Source: Pedobacter aquae (GTDB lineage: Bacteria > Bacteroidota > Bacteroidia > Sphingobacteriales > Sphingobacteriaceae). Taken from it: a stretch of DNA of 64,000 bases. A program made the position numbers and the translations under genes. The DNA is taken from positions 186,001-250,000 of the forward strand of contig NZ_CP043329.1 in the NCBI RefSeq assembly GCF_008195825.1. Reading direction: 5' to 3'. A model generated the notes under the pieces. It was not told where the DNA came from. It worked only from the letters and a program-made list of their open reading frames with translations, and did no database searches. The stretch's first letter is position 1; every line of letters begins with the position of its first letter. Positions 46,581 through 55,547 of the stretch are shown piece by piece.

Positions 46581-48167
46581 ATGATGAAAGTGAAAATCCA
46601 AAGTTTGTTTATTTTATGTTTGAGCGTTTTTATTAATCCATTAAACGCACAAGAAAGTGGTAAAGCAAAAAATCCAATCATTTTTGCCGACGTACCCGAT
46701 GCAAGTATGGTTAGGGTAGGCGATACCTATTACATGAGTAGCACTACCATGCACATGAGTCCGGGTGTGCCAATTATGAAATCTAAGGATTTAGTAAATT
46801 GGAAATTAGTGAGTTATGCTTACGATACATTAGCAAATGTTGATGCTATGAATCTAGAAAATGGCAAAAGTACTTACGGTAGAGGGTCGTGGGCGAGCAG
46901 TCTTAGGTATCATAATCAAACTTATTATGTTTCTACATTTGCGCAAACCACGGGTTTAACCTACATCTATAGTACCAAAAACATCGAAAAAGGACCATGG
47001 AAGAGAATAATATTTAAGCCTAGTTACCACGATAATTCTTTATTTTTTGATGATGATGGAAAGGTGTATCTTTTATATGGAGCCGGAAGAATTCATATTG
47101 TTGAGTTGAATGAAGATTTATCAGGTGTAAAAGCGGGCGGTGTTAATCAAGTAATTATTGATAACGCAAGCGCCCCAAGCGATATTCCTGGTAAAAAAGG
47201 TGGTTTACCTGCCGAAGGTTGCCAAGTTTTTAAAGTAAATGGTAAATATTATCTATTTAACATTACTTGGCCGCCAAATAGTATGCGTACAGTTGTTATT
47301 CACCGAGCCGATAAAATTACTGGACCATGGGAGGGAAAAATTGGGCTTCAAGATTTAGGTGTAGCACAAGGCGGTTTAATTGATATGCCAAACGGCGATT
47401 GGTATGCTTATTTGTTTAGAGATTTTGGTGCCGTGGGTCGCATTCCGTATTTAGTACCCGTAAAATGGGAAAATGGCTGGCCAGTACTTGGCGAAAATGG
47501 AAAAGTTCCCGTAGCGTTAAACTTACCACCTAACAAAAGTATCATATCTTCTATTGTTACTTCAGATGATTTTAAAAGAAAAGGAAAAGAGCCAGATTTA
47601 CCTTTAGCTTGGCAATGGAACCATAATCCTGATAACAGTTTATGGTCGGTAAAAACTAGAAAAGGTTACCTCAGATTAACCACAGGGAGAATTGATGGCG
47701 ACTTTTTAGCCGCCCGAAACTCATTAACCCAGCGAACTTTCGGACCAAAAAGTTCGGCGTACACTTCTTTGGATGTATCTAAAATGAAAGATGGTGATTT
47801 TGCTGGTTTGGCTTTATTACAAAAGAATTTTGGACAAGTAGGTGTTAAAGTAAATGGAGCAAACAAGATTATTTTAATGATAAATGCAATTACCGGAATG
47901 CCCGAAGAAGTTGCAAATGTTCCATTAAATCAAGAAACGGTATTTTTTAAGGTGCATTGCGATTTTACCAATAGAAAAGACCAAGCTAATTTTTTTTATA
48001 GTTTAGATGGTGAAGACTGGAAATCTATTGGTACAACATTAAAAATGACTTATACCATTCCGCACTTTATGGGCTATCATTTTACTTTATTTAATTATGC
48101 TACCAAAGAAATTGGGGGCTATGCAGACTTTGATTTTTTCCGTGTAACAGATCATTTTACCGATTAA
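46581..48167 (+). CDS. GH43 two-domain beta-xylosidase/arabinofuranosidase (subfamily 12-like)
   Basis: A 528-residue exported enzyme from ATG 46581 (46584 also possible; a TTG at 46575 is less likely). Signal peptide about 1-24, ending LNAQ. The propeller has base Asp40 in DVPDASM, a DNSLFFDDDGK blade near 153 and PAEGCQVFK with the probable acid Glu near 214. The C-terminal beta-sandwich (about 330-528, LAWQWNHNPDNSLWSV, RQ-like TFGPKSSAYTSLDVSKMKDGD split) is the GH43_C2 domain of XynB-like enzymes. It differs in architecture from the two preceding GH43 proteins, so it broadens the substrate range of the locus. Confidence 0.85.
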   Translation: MMKVKIQSLFILCLSVFINPLNAQESGKAKNPIIFADVPDASMVRVGDTYYMSSTTMHMSPGVPIMKSKDLVNWKLVSYAYDTLANVDAMNLENGKSTYGRGSWASSLRYHNQTYYVSTFAQTTGLTYIYSTKNIEKGPWKRIIFKPSYHDNSLFFDDDGKVYLLYGAGRIHIVELNEDLSGVKAGGVNQVIIDNASAPSDIPGKKGGLPAEGCQVFKVNGKYYLFNITWPPNSMRTVVIHRADKITGPWEGKIGLQDLGVAQGGLIDMPNGDWYAYLFRDFGAVGRIPYLVPVKWENGWPVLGENGKVPVALNLPPNKSIISSIVTSDDFKRKGKEPDLPLAWQWNHNPDNSLWSVKTRKGYLRLTTGRIDGDFLAARNSLTQRTFGPKSSAYTSLDVSKMKDGDFAGLALLQKNFGQVGVKVNGANKIILMINAITGMPEEVANVPLNQETVFFKVHCDFTNRKDQANFFYSLDGEDWKSIGTTLKMTYTIPHFMGYHFTLFNYATKEIGGYADFDFFRVTDHFTD

Positions 48168-48181
48168 TAAATCACTAAAAC

Positions 48182-49522
48182 ATGAATCTTTTAAAATCTT
48201 TTACAAAATATTTAATCGTTTTTATTTTTGCAGTTCATACCGCAAATGCTCAAAATCCAATTATTAAGAATCAGTTTACAGCTGATCCAACAGCTCGCGT
48301 TTTTGGAGATAAGGTTTATCTATTTCCTTCGCATGATATTTTAGCATCGCCGGGAAAAGGTAGAGAAGGCTGGTTTGTGATGGAAGATTATCATGTTTTT
48401 TCTTCTGATAATTTAATAAAATGGAAAGATCATGGTGTAATAGTGACTCAAAACAAGGTACCTTGGGTAAAACCCAATAGTTACAGCATGTGGGCTCCTG
48501 ATGCTATTGAGCGAAACGGAAAATACTATTTCTATTTTCCATCTACACCAAAAGATACTACAGGAGGCAAAGGTTTCAACATTGGTGTGGCTGTGGCCGA
48601 TAAACCTGAAGGACCGTACATTTCTCAAGAAAAGCCAATTAAAAATGTTAGAGGAATAGATCCAAATGTTTTTATTGATAAAGACGGACAAGCTTATTTA
48701 TACTGGTCTGGAGGGAATATTTATGCTGCAAAACTGAAAGAGAATATGTTAGAATTAGATTCAGAACCAGTAATTCTCCAAAATTTACCCACAAAGGGTT
48801 TAAAAGAAGGTCCATATCTTTTCGAGCGCAAAGGAATTTATTATTTAACCTATCCACATGTGGAGAATAAAATTGAGCGATTAGAATATGCCGTTGGAGA
48901 TAATCCTTTAGGTCCGTTTAAATTTACAGGTGTAATTATGGATGAATCGCCTACGGGCTGCTGGACAAACCATCACTCATTTTTAGAATTTAAAAACCAG
49001 TGGTATTTATTTTATCACCATAATGATTATTCTCCAAGTTTCGATAAATTAAGATCTACAAGGATAGACAGCTTATTTTTTAATAGCGATGGTACGATAC
49101 AAAAAGTAATTCCTACTCTAAGAGGAGTGGGTCTAACCAAAGCAACGGATAGTATACACATAGATAGGTATAGCGATATCAGTAAACTAAAAACTGAAGT
49201 TTTGTTTTTAGATACAACTAAGAAATTTGAGGGCTGGAAAACCGTTTTTAATGGGCAAAATACATGGATAAAATATAACAGCGTTGATTTTGGCACTTCA
49301 AAACCTAAAAGTATTTTAATAAACTATAGGGCGAGTAAGGGTGGGATAATTGAGATAAAAGATGATAGAAACAATATCATTAGCACCATAATCTTAAAAG
49401 AAGGCAGCAGTTGGAACGTTATTGAAAAGCCTTTAAAAACTGCAACAATTGGCATTCAGAACTTAATAATTACCAGTAAAAATAATGCTAAGGTTGAGTT
49501 AGATTGGATAAGTTTTAGGTAG
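48182..49522 (+). CDS. GH43 enzyme with C-terminal carbohydrate-binding-like region
   Basis: A 446-residue exported protein (signal peptide about 1-24, ending ANAQ). Catalytic triad: base Asp35 in TADPTAR, Asp160 in GIDPNVF, acid Glu209 in LKEGPY. The first 60 residues (NPIIKNQFTADPTARVFGDK) resemble the first GH43 of the locus, including the YSMWAPDAIERNGKYYFYFP blade. The C-terminal part (about 320-446) is a beta-rich region ending AKVELDWISF, resembling a CBM6-type module. Last gene of the GH95-to-GH43 block; a terminator for both strands lies 190 bases on. Confidence 0.86.
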   Translation: MNLLKSFTKYLIVFIFAVHTANAQNPIIKNQFTADPTARVFGDKVYLFPSHDILASPGKGREGWFVMEDYHVFSSDNLIKWKDHGVIVTQNKVPWVKPNSYSMWAPDAIERNGKYYFYFPSTPKDTTGGKGFNIGVAVADKPEGPYISQEKPIKNVRGIDPNVFIDKDGQAYLYWSGGNIYAAKLKENMLELDSEPVILQNLPTKGLKEGPYLFERKGIYYLTYPHVENKIERLEYAVGDNPLGPFKFTGVIMDESPTGCWTNHHSFLEFKNQWYLFYHHNDYSPSFDKLRSTRIDSLFFNSDGTIQKVIPTLRGVGLTKATDSIHIDRYSDISKLKTEVLFLDTTKKFEGWKTVFNGQNTWIKYNSVDFGTSKPKSILINYRASKGGIIEIKDDRNNIISTIILKEGSSWNVIEKPLKTATIGIQNLIITSKNNAKVELDWISFR

Positions 49523-49593
49523 AATAATATAACAATAGCTGATTTAATAATAGATAGAAACAGCAATTATAAGCTTATAAATACTATTTAAAT

Positions 49594-49605
49594 TAACATG
49601 TGTTC
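49594..49605. repeat. Degenerate copy of the GAACA/TGTTC inverted repeat
   Basis: TAACATGTGTTC differs from the two upstream copies at the first arm base only. It lies between convergent genes, where no promoter is needed, and a half site TTGAACATAAGG follows at 49655. Possibly a relic of a former promoter. Confidence 0.3.
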
Positions 49606-49710
49606 TATTATTTTGATTATTAGAAAGCCTTTGGAAGATAAATTTTATCGTTTTTTGAACATAAGGAATCAAAAAAATATTTCCCTCCTTTAAGCTAATA
49701 ATTGGTTATA

Positions 49711-49741
49711 AAAGGCAGAAACCTCTCAAGTTTCTGCCTTT
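49711..49741. terminator. Bidirectional terminator between convergent operons
   Basis: AAAGGCAGAAAC (49711-49722) and GTTTCTGCCTTT (49730-49741) form a perfect 12-base-pair stem with loop CTCTCAA. Short T-rich flanks on both strands suit termination of the GH43 operon (+) and of the esterase operon (-). Confidence 0.8.
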
Positions 49742-49817
49742 AATTAGATTGAAAATGTGTTTGATTTATGTTAATGAGAAAGAGATTAATCCTTATTTCA
49801 AAAGAAAAGAATTTTGA

Positions 49818-50666
49818 TTATTCAACTTGTAATCTAATACCTTGGAGCGAAAGCATTTTTTCGGCATAACGAGCACCCAATTTTCTATAACCTGCGGCAC
49901 TAAAGTGTAAATGATCACTTACAGCTTCACAATCTTTAGAAGATATAATATGTGCATTTTTGATGGTTTGTGGTAGTGTATTGATAATAGGATTCATACT
50001 TGCGCAAGCGCCACCTTGCTCTGCACTTACCAGTTCACCAGCTAATAAAGGAGTAGTGCTTTCTTCAAGTTTTAAATCTTTCAATAAGTTATTATAAACC
50101 AATTTCACTTTTTTAGTCCATAAGGTATCTCCCGTATTTGATTCTCCTTGATGCATTAAAATACCTTTAATTACCCCACTTTTTTGAGCAATTTTAGCCA
50201 TATCAACTAATTTTTGGTAAGGATTTCCATCATACTCCTTAACCATATTTTGAAGCCAATTAGGAGATGTACTTACGTAACTTTCAAAATTATCTTTGTT
50301 AAAAAGCTCTATTTTACAACCACCAACTGAGACGTTAATAATGCCAACTTTAACATTTTTAGGTAAGTTAGCAACCAATGTGCGTCCAAAATAATCGGCA
50401 GGGCTTAAGCCCGTATGGCATCTTGTTAATGGAGGTTTAGCAGTATACCAGTTTCCAATAGTTCTATTTAAATTGGGGCAATTAATAGTCTCCATCACTT
50501 TAAAACGTTCGTTAACGTTTACCGTATCTTGAGCTTCAAATTTTGCATGACCTTCCATATTTGATTGTCCAAAACATAAATAAATATGAAAGTTTTTGTC
50601 TTGCGCAAAAGCTTTCGTTATTAAAAGAACAGATAAGAATATAATACTTATAATTTTAAATTGCAT
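49818..50666 (-). CDS. SASA-domain carbohydrate acetylesterase (CE6-like)
   Basis: A 282-residue exported SGNH-type hydrolase (signal peptide about 1-21, ending AFAQ). The blocks of the SASA/CE6 family are CFGQSNMEGH (nucleophile Ser), NVSVGGCKIE (oxyanion Gly), HQGESN (Glu/His block) and DHLHFSAAG (Asp-His). CE6 members remove acetyl groups from xylan. It is 41 bases downstream of the GH10 gene on the same strand, so both form a small operon. Other substrates such as acetylated glucomannan cannot be excluded, but context points to acetylxylan. Confidence 0.87.
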   Translation of the reverse strand: MQFKIISIIFLSVLLITKAFAQDKNFHIYLCFGQSNMEGHAKFEAQDTVNVNERFKVMETINCPNLNRTIGNWYTAKPPLTRCHTGLSPADYFGRTLVANLPKNVKVGIINVSVGGCKIELFNKDNFESYVSTSPNWLQNMVKEYDGNPYQKLVDMAKIAQKSGVIKGILMHQGESNTGDTLWTKKVKLVYNNLLKDLKLEESTTPLLAGELVSAEQGGACASMNPIINTLPQTIKNAHIISSKDCEAVSDHLHFSAAGYRKLGARYAEKMLSLQGIRLQVE

Positions 50667-50707
50667 AGCTTGTTTTAATAATTTAGCAAGATTGTAGGGT
50701 TTAATAC

Positions 50708-51798
50708 TTAAAAATTAATAACTGCATTGTAGGCCTTTTTTGGCTTAAGCTCTTTATCAAATAGTAATGGATAGTTTTTTCTACCTCTACCATCTAACCA
50801 GCTATATTTATCAGATAAGTTCCAAAAAGTAACGCCAGTTATATTTTTCTTATACTTTCTAAAAACCTCAAAAATCATCTGATATTTTTCTAGTTGCTGT
50901 TGTTCCATTTCCGGTGTAAAAACAGCTTCTTCAATTTTTCTACTACCATTTGATAATTGTCCACCTTGTCTGCCTGCATAAACAGAAACATCTAACTCAG
51001 TAAACTGGATTTGTAGGCCTAATGACGAAAACATTTCAATAGATTTTTCTAATTCTTCACGAGTAGGGGAATTTATAGACCAATGTGCTTGCAAGCCTAC
51101 ACCATGAATAGGAACACCTTTAGCTAAAAGACTTTTTAACATGGTATAAATTTTCTCTCTTTTAGCTGGAATCTCAGTATTATAGTCGTTATAAAACAAA
51201 ACTGCTTTTGGATCTGCTTTATGGGCGTATTCGAAAGATTTTGCAATAAAATCTTCTCCAGCAATTTCGTAAAGTTTAGATTTTCTGTAAGTATTTTGAC
51301 CATCGTCTATTGCCTCATTAACCACATCATAAGCGTAAATTTTACCTTTATATCTGGTTACAACGCTATCAATATGGTTTTCTAATCGTTTTAAAAGCAC
51401 ATCTTTAGAAACCGTTTTACCTTCTTGGTCTACATATAACCAACGAGGAGTTTGTGCATGCCAGCAAAGGGCATGGCCTCTTACCTTAAGCTTATTCTTT
51501 TGAGCAAAATCAACAATTTCATCAGCATCTTTCCAATAGAATTTGTTTTCTATTGGATGAATAGGGCCCATCTTCATAACGTTTTCGGCAGTAATACTGT
51601 TAAATTGAGACAAAATGAGTTTGGCTTCTTCTCCTTTAAAATCCTGAGGACGTACCGCTACGCCAATGGGAAAATATTTTTGTAGTAATCTTTAAGTCCT
51701 TTTTTATGATCAGGCCTTTTAAAACTTTGTAATGTTAGAGTAGTGCTTAAAACTGTAATTGATATTATGGAAATAATAAGGATAGATTTTTTTTTCAT
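50708..51798 (-). CDS. GH10 endo-1,4-beta-xylanase, frameshifted near the N-terminus
   Basis: Cuts the xylan backbone. The start ATG is at 51798, followed by a hydrophobic signal segment, then the frame ends after YYKNIFPLA. Adding one A (on the coding strand) to the five-base run at 51677-51681 reads YYKKYFPIGVAVR and joins the main frame, giving 363 residues; the intact paralogue at 52257 has SYFPVGVAVG at the same place and 365 residues. Catalytic acid/base Glu lies in DVVNEAID and nucleophile Glu in FTELDVSVY, both intact. The Met at 51613 is internal to the family fold (first helix missing). The break is probably a sequencing error; a genuine pseudogene is the alternative. Confidence 0.88.
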
Positions 51799-52256
51799 GT
51801 TACTTGAAAGTTATTTTAACAGAGAATTTATATAGCCTAGTTTCGGATAAAATTGAAATGGCAATATCTCTAAACATATTTCAAATGAATGCTTCATTTC
51901 GCTAAAACAGCAAATACAAATGTTTAGCTGCCATCAATAAAATCCTGTTTAAATGCATAATTTCAATTAGGGTTAAACATTTGTATCATCATTTATAACA
52001 ATTGAATAATATCTGAACTTTTTATTGATGTTAATTTAGCTTTAATTAATTGATGGATTTATTTTTTAATAAACATTACTGTTTCTATATAAATCTATTC
52101 ATTAAATATTAATATAAACCAATTCATATTCAAAGAAATTGCAATCTGTATTTGCTAATATCTGTGTGTTTAAGTTTAAAATCCAGCTAATTACCATTAG
52201 TCACTATAAAACATAGTTAGTTAAGTAATACAAGTAGCAAATTATTTTAAATCTAA
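51799..52256. other. Divergent intergenic region between the two GH10 genes
   Basis: 458 very AT-rich bases with no recognisable gene. It must contain promoters for both directions, but no convincing -33/-7 pair or palindrome was found. Confidence 0.5.
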
Positions 52257-53354
52257 ATGTTAAAGTTTCACAAATCATTATTGTTTATTACTGTATTAGC
52301 TTGTTTTATTGCAGGTATAGCATTTAAAAGCATTAATCGAAAAGATGTTAATAAGGGATTAAAAAGTTATTATACTTCTTACTTTCCGGTTGGAGTTGCA
52401 GTAGGCGCAAGAAATCTTTCGGGGCAGTCTGCAGAGTTTATAGTAAAGAACTTTAATAGCATAACTCCAGAAAATGCCATGAAAATGGGACCAATCCACC
52501 CAGAAGAGAATAGATATTTTTGGGCAGAAGCCGACTCAATAGTAAGCTTTGCGCAACATCATAACCTAAAAGTTAGGGGACATAATCTCTGCTGGCATGA
52601 GCAAACTCCAAATTGGATGTTTAAAAATGCTGATGGATCTGAAGTGAGTAAAGAGGTTTTATTAAGGCGTTTAAAAGACCATATAAACACGGTTGTTAAA
52701 CGTTATAAAGGTAAAATTTATGTTTGGGATGTTGTAAATGAAGCTATTGATGATGACAGTACCAAATATTTGCGAAACTCTCAGTGGTATAAAATATGTG
52801 GTGAGGATTTCATCATTAAAGCATTTGAATATGCTCACGAAGCAGATCCCGAGGCAAAACTTTTTTATAACGATTATAATACTGAAAGACCAGAGAAAAC
52901 AGAAAGAGTTTACAGATTAGTAAAATCTTTGGTAGATAAAAAAGTCCCTATCCATGGCGTAGGCTTACAGGGGCACTGGTCTATTTTCGAGCCCTCAGAG
53001 CAAGAATTAAGAAACACTATTAATAAGTTTAGTTCTTTAGGTTTAGAGGTACAAATAACAGAATTAGATATGTCTGTTTATAGATGGGAGAAAGAAAGAA
53101 GGCCAAAAAGACCAGATGAGTCTGATGAATACACAGCAGAATTACAACAAAAGCAAGCAGAACAGTATCAAAAGGTTTTTCAAATTTTTAGAGATAATAA
53201 AGATAAGGTTACGAGTGTAACGTTCTGGAATATTTCTGATAGATATACTTGGCTAGATAATTACCCTGTACCAGGGCGTAAGAATTATCCACTATTATTT
53301 GACACTAATTTTCAACCTAAACAAGCATACTGGAGCGTGGTAAATTTTAAATAA
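52257..53354 (+). CDS. GH10 endo-1,4-beta-xylanase
   Basis: A 365-residue single-domain xylanase with an N-terminal signal or anchor segment (about 5-24). Family motifs: NFNSITPENAMKMGPIHP near 66, RGHNLCWHEQTPNW near 107, acid/base Glu162 in DVVNEAIDD, and nucleophile Glu269 in QITELDMSVY; WNISDRYTWLDNYP closes the cleft. It lies divergently from a paralogue (GH10 at 50708-51798) with extensive shared motifs. No obvious CBM. It would generate the xylo-oligosaccharides that GH67, GH8, GH3 and GH43 enzymes trim. Confidence 0.92.
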   Translation: MLKFHKSLLFITVLACFIAGIAFKSINRKDVNKGLKSYYTSYFPVGVAVGARNLSGQSAEFIVKNFNSITPENAMKMGPIHPEENRYFWAEADSIVSFAQHHNLKVRGHNLCWHEQTPNWMFKNADGSEVSKEVLLRRLKDHINTVVKRYKGKIYVWDVVNEAIDDDSTKYLRNSQWYKICGEDFIIKAFEYAHEADPEAKLFYNDYNTERPEKTERVYRLVKSLVDKKVPIHGVGLQGHWSIFEPSEQELRNTINKFSSLGLEVQITELDMSVYRWEKERRPKRPDESDEYTAELQQKQAEQYQKVFQIFRDNKDKVTSVTFWNISDRYTWLDNYPVPGRKNYPLLFDTNFQPKQAYWSVVNFK

Positions 53355-53618
53355 TAAATAATTTTAAACTCATAGTTTTTTGCTTGTTTTTACTTGCTTT
53401 TGTAGATGTTAAGGCAATAGAAATTAGCAATTTATGTTTCATTTAAGAGCGTTAAGGGAGTATCAACTTATTAAAAAAAAATGATGTTAGCCAAGTTTCT
53501 GGCTGATAGGACTAAACTTAAAAAAGTTATTAATAATCCTTTTAAAGGGATTAAAAGCACCAGTAAAATACCAAATCATTAAAATAAAGCTTAAGAATAC
53601 CTAATAAAATATAACAAT
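53355..53618. other. Intergenic region between GH10 and GH43
   Basis: 264 bases, no gene recognised. An 18-base imperfect palindrome AATCCTTTTAAAGGGATT at 53534-53551 could be a weak terminator stem or an operator; no T-tract follows. Confidence 0.4.
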
Positions 53619-55334
53619 ATGAAACAAAAAAAATGGATGATTGCATTATCGCTAGCTTTGCTTAGTACAGCTGCCTTTAGTCAATCTAAATCAGAAAATG
53701 CTCCTATTTTTACGCAAGCAACCTATCAAGGAGATGATCAAATTTATAAAGATAACCCGCTTAAACCAGGCGAGTTTTATAATCCAATTTTGCAAGGTTG
53801 CTATCCTGATCCGGCGATTACACGTAAAGGCGATGATTATTACTTGGTAGTATCGTCATTTGCAATGTTTCCAGGAGTGCCTATTTTTCATTCAAAAGAT
53901 TTAGTAAACTGGAAACAAATTGGTCATGTTTTAGACAGAGTTTCACAGTTAGACGTTCACGATACCGGGATAAGTATGGGGGTTTATGCTCCAGGAATTA
54001 CTTACAATAAAAATAATGATACTTTTTATATGATTACCACTGCTTTTGCGGGTGGTTTAGGGAATTTTGTAGTAAAAACTAAAGATCCTATGAAAGGATG
54101 GAGCGATCCAATTAAATTAAGATTTGATGGAATTGATCCCTCTATTTTCTTTGATGATGATGGGAAAGGTTATGTTGTGCATAATGATGCACCGGCTAAA
54201 GGACAGGAGCTATATAATGGTCATAGAGTGATTAAAGTTTGGGATTATGATGTAGAAAAAGATCAAGTTGTTCCCGGTTCTGATAAAATGATTGTAAATG
54301 GTGGAGTTGATTTATCAAAAAAACCAATCTGGATAGAAGCACCTCATTTGTATAAAAAAGATGGTCGTTACTTTTTAATGTGTGCAGAAGGGGGGACAGG
54401 TGGTTGGCATAGTGAAGTTGTTTTTGTAAGTAATAGCCCTAAAGGCCCATTTATACCAGCCGGAAGTAATCCAATTTTAAGCCAAAGATATTTACCAAGA
54501 GACCGTAAAAATAAAGTAGATTGGGCTGGGCATGCTGATTTAGTTTTAGGTCCAGATAACAAATACTATGGCGTATTTTTAGGAATTAGACCAAATGAAA
54601 AAGACCGAGTTAATATTGGTAGAGAAACTTTTATTTTACCGGTTGATTGGTCGGGAGATTTTCCTGTATTTGAAAATGGACTTGTTCCAATGGAACCCAA
54701 ATTAAAAACTCCACAAAGTGTTGAGAATAAAACAGCAAGTAAGGAATTTTTTCCAAATGGTAACTTCACCTATAATGAAAACTTTACTGGAAGCTCCTTA
54801 GATTTTAGATGGATTGGTTTAAGAGGTCCTAGAGAAGATTTTATCACATTAACAAAAAAAGGATTGCTAATTAAACCTTTTGAAACCAATGTTAACGAGT
54901 TAAAACCTACTTCAACATTGTTTTATCGTCAACAACATAATACTTTTTCTTTTTCTACCACAGTAGATTTTAAACCTCAATCAGAAAAAAATCTAGCTGG
55001 AATTGTTTGTTTACAAAACGAAAAATTTAATTATGTATTTGGAATTACTACAAATGGAAAAGATAGATACTTAGTGCTTCAAAGAACTGAAAAAGGAAAA
55101 TCTATCATATTAAGCAGTGAAAAAATTAGCGCAAAGGGAGTAGTAAATCTTAAAGTAAGTGCAAAAGGAGATCAATATCAATTTAGTTACTCTGTTGATA
55201 ATATCAATTGGATTAATTCTGGAACAGTAGTTTCTGGAGATATACTTTCAACAAATATGGCTGGCGGATTTACTGGCTGTTTAATTGGTTTATATGCAAC
55301 TGCATCAAATGATGCTTTTCCAAAACTTAATTGA
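53619..55334 (+). CDS. GH43 two-domain beta-xylosidase (XynB-like)
   Basis: A 571-residue exported enzyme (signal peptide about 1-21, ending AAFSQ). The propeller has base Asp64 in CYPDPAI, Asp173 in GIDPSIF and acid Glu240 in WIEAPH. The C-terminal GH43_C2-type beta-sandwich (about 380-571) includes SSLDFRWIGLRGPRED and RQQHNTFSFSTTVDF. This is the classical bacterial beta-xylosidase layout. It is separate from the GH43 cluster upstream and lies just ahead of the hybrid regulator gene. Confidence 0.88.
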   Translation: MKQKKWMIALSLALLSTAAFSQSKSENAPIFTQATYQGDDQIYKDNPLKPGEFYNPILQGCYPDPAITRKGDDYYLVVSSFAMFPGVPIFHSKDLVNWKQIGHVLDRVSQLDVHDTGISMGVYAPGITYNKNNDTFYMITTAFAGGLGNFVVKTKDPMKGWSDPIKLRFDGIDPSIFFDDDGKGYVVHNDAPAKGQELYNGHRVIKVWDYDVEKDQVVPGSDKMIVNGGVDLSKKPIWIEAPHLYKKDGRYFLMCAEGGTGGWHSEVVFVSNSPKGPFIPAGSNPILSQRYLPRDRKNKVDWAGHADLVLGPDNKYYGVFLGIRPNEKDRVNIGRETFILPVDWSGDFPVFENGLVPMEPKLKTPQSVENKTASKEFFPNGNFTYNENFTGSSLDFRWIGLRGPREDFITLTKKGLLIKPFETNVNELKPTSTLFYRQQHNTFSFSTTVDFKPQSEKNLAGIVCLQNEKFNYVFGITTNGKDRYLVLQRTEKGKSIILSSEKISAKGVVNLKVSAKGDQYQFSYSVDNINWINSGTVVSGDILSTNMAGGFTGCLIGLYATASNDAFPKLN

Positions 55335-55547
55335 TTATCTTTTTATAACAAATAATTGTATAATATTTAATTTATCATTATAGCTTACAATTAAAAGAAT
55401 TAGTATATTAAAAATTGGATATATTTCCTCTTAAACCTAAGCTCTCAAAAAAAAGCTTTATTAGCTAACTTATATAGCTAATTTTTTAAAACCTATTATA
55501 AATCATCACTAATTAATAAAGATTAGTGCTAAATAATATTAGTCATA

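Noticed and set aside
51452-51685. 77-codon plus-strand frame across the GH10 N-terminus
   Set aside because: It is antisense to the conserved GH10 coding sequence and has no recognisable domain.
53534-53551. AATCCTTTTAAAGGGATT as a terminator
   Set aside because: Imperfect palindrome with no loop and no T-tract.
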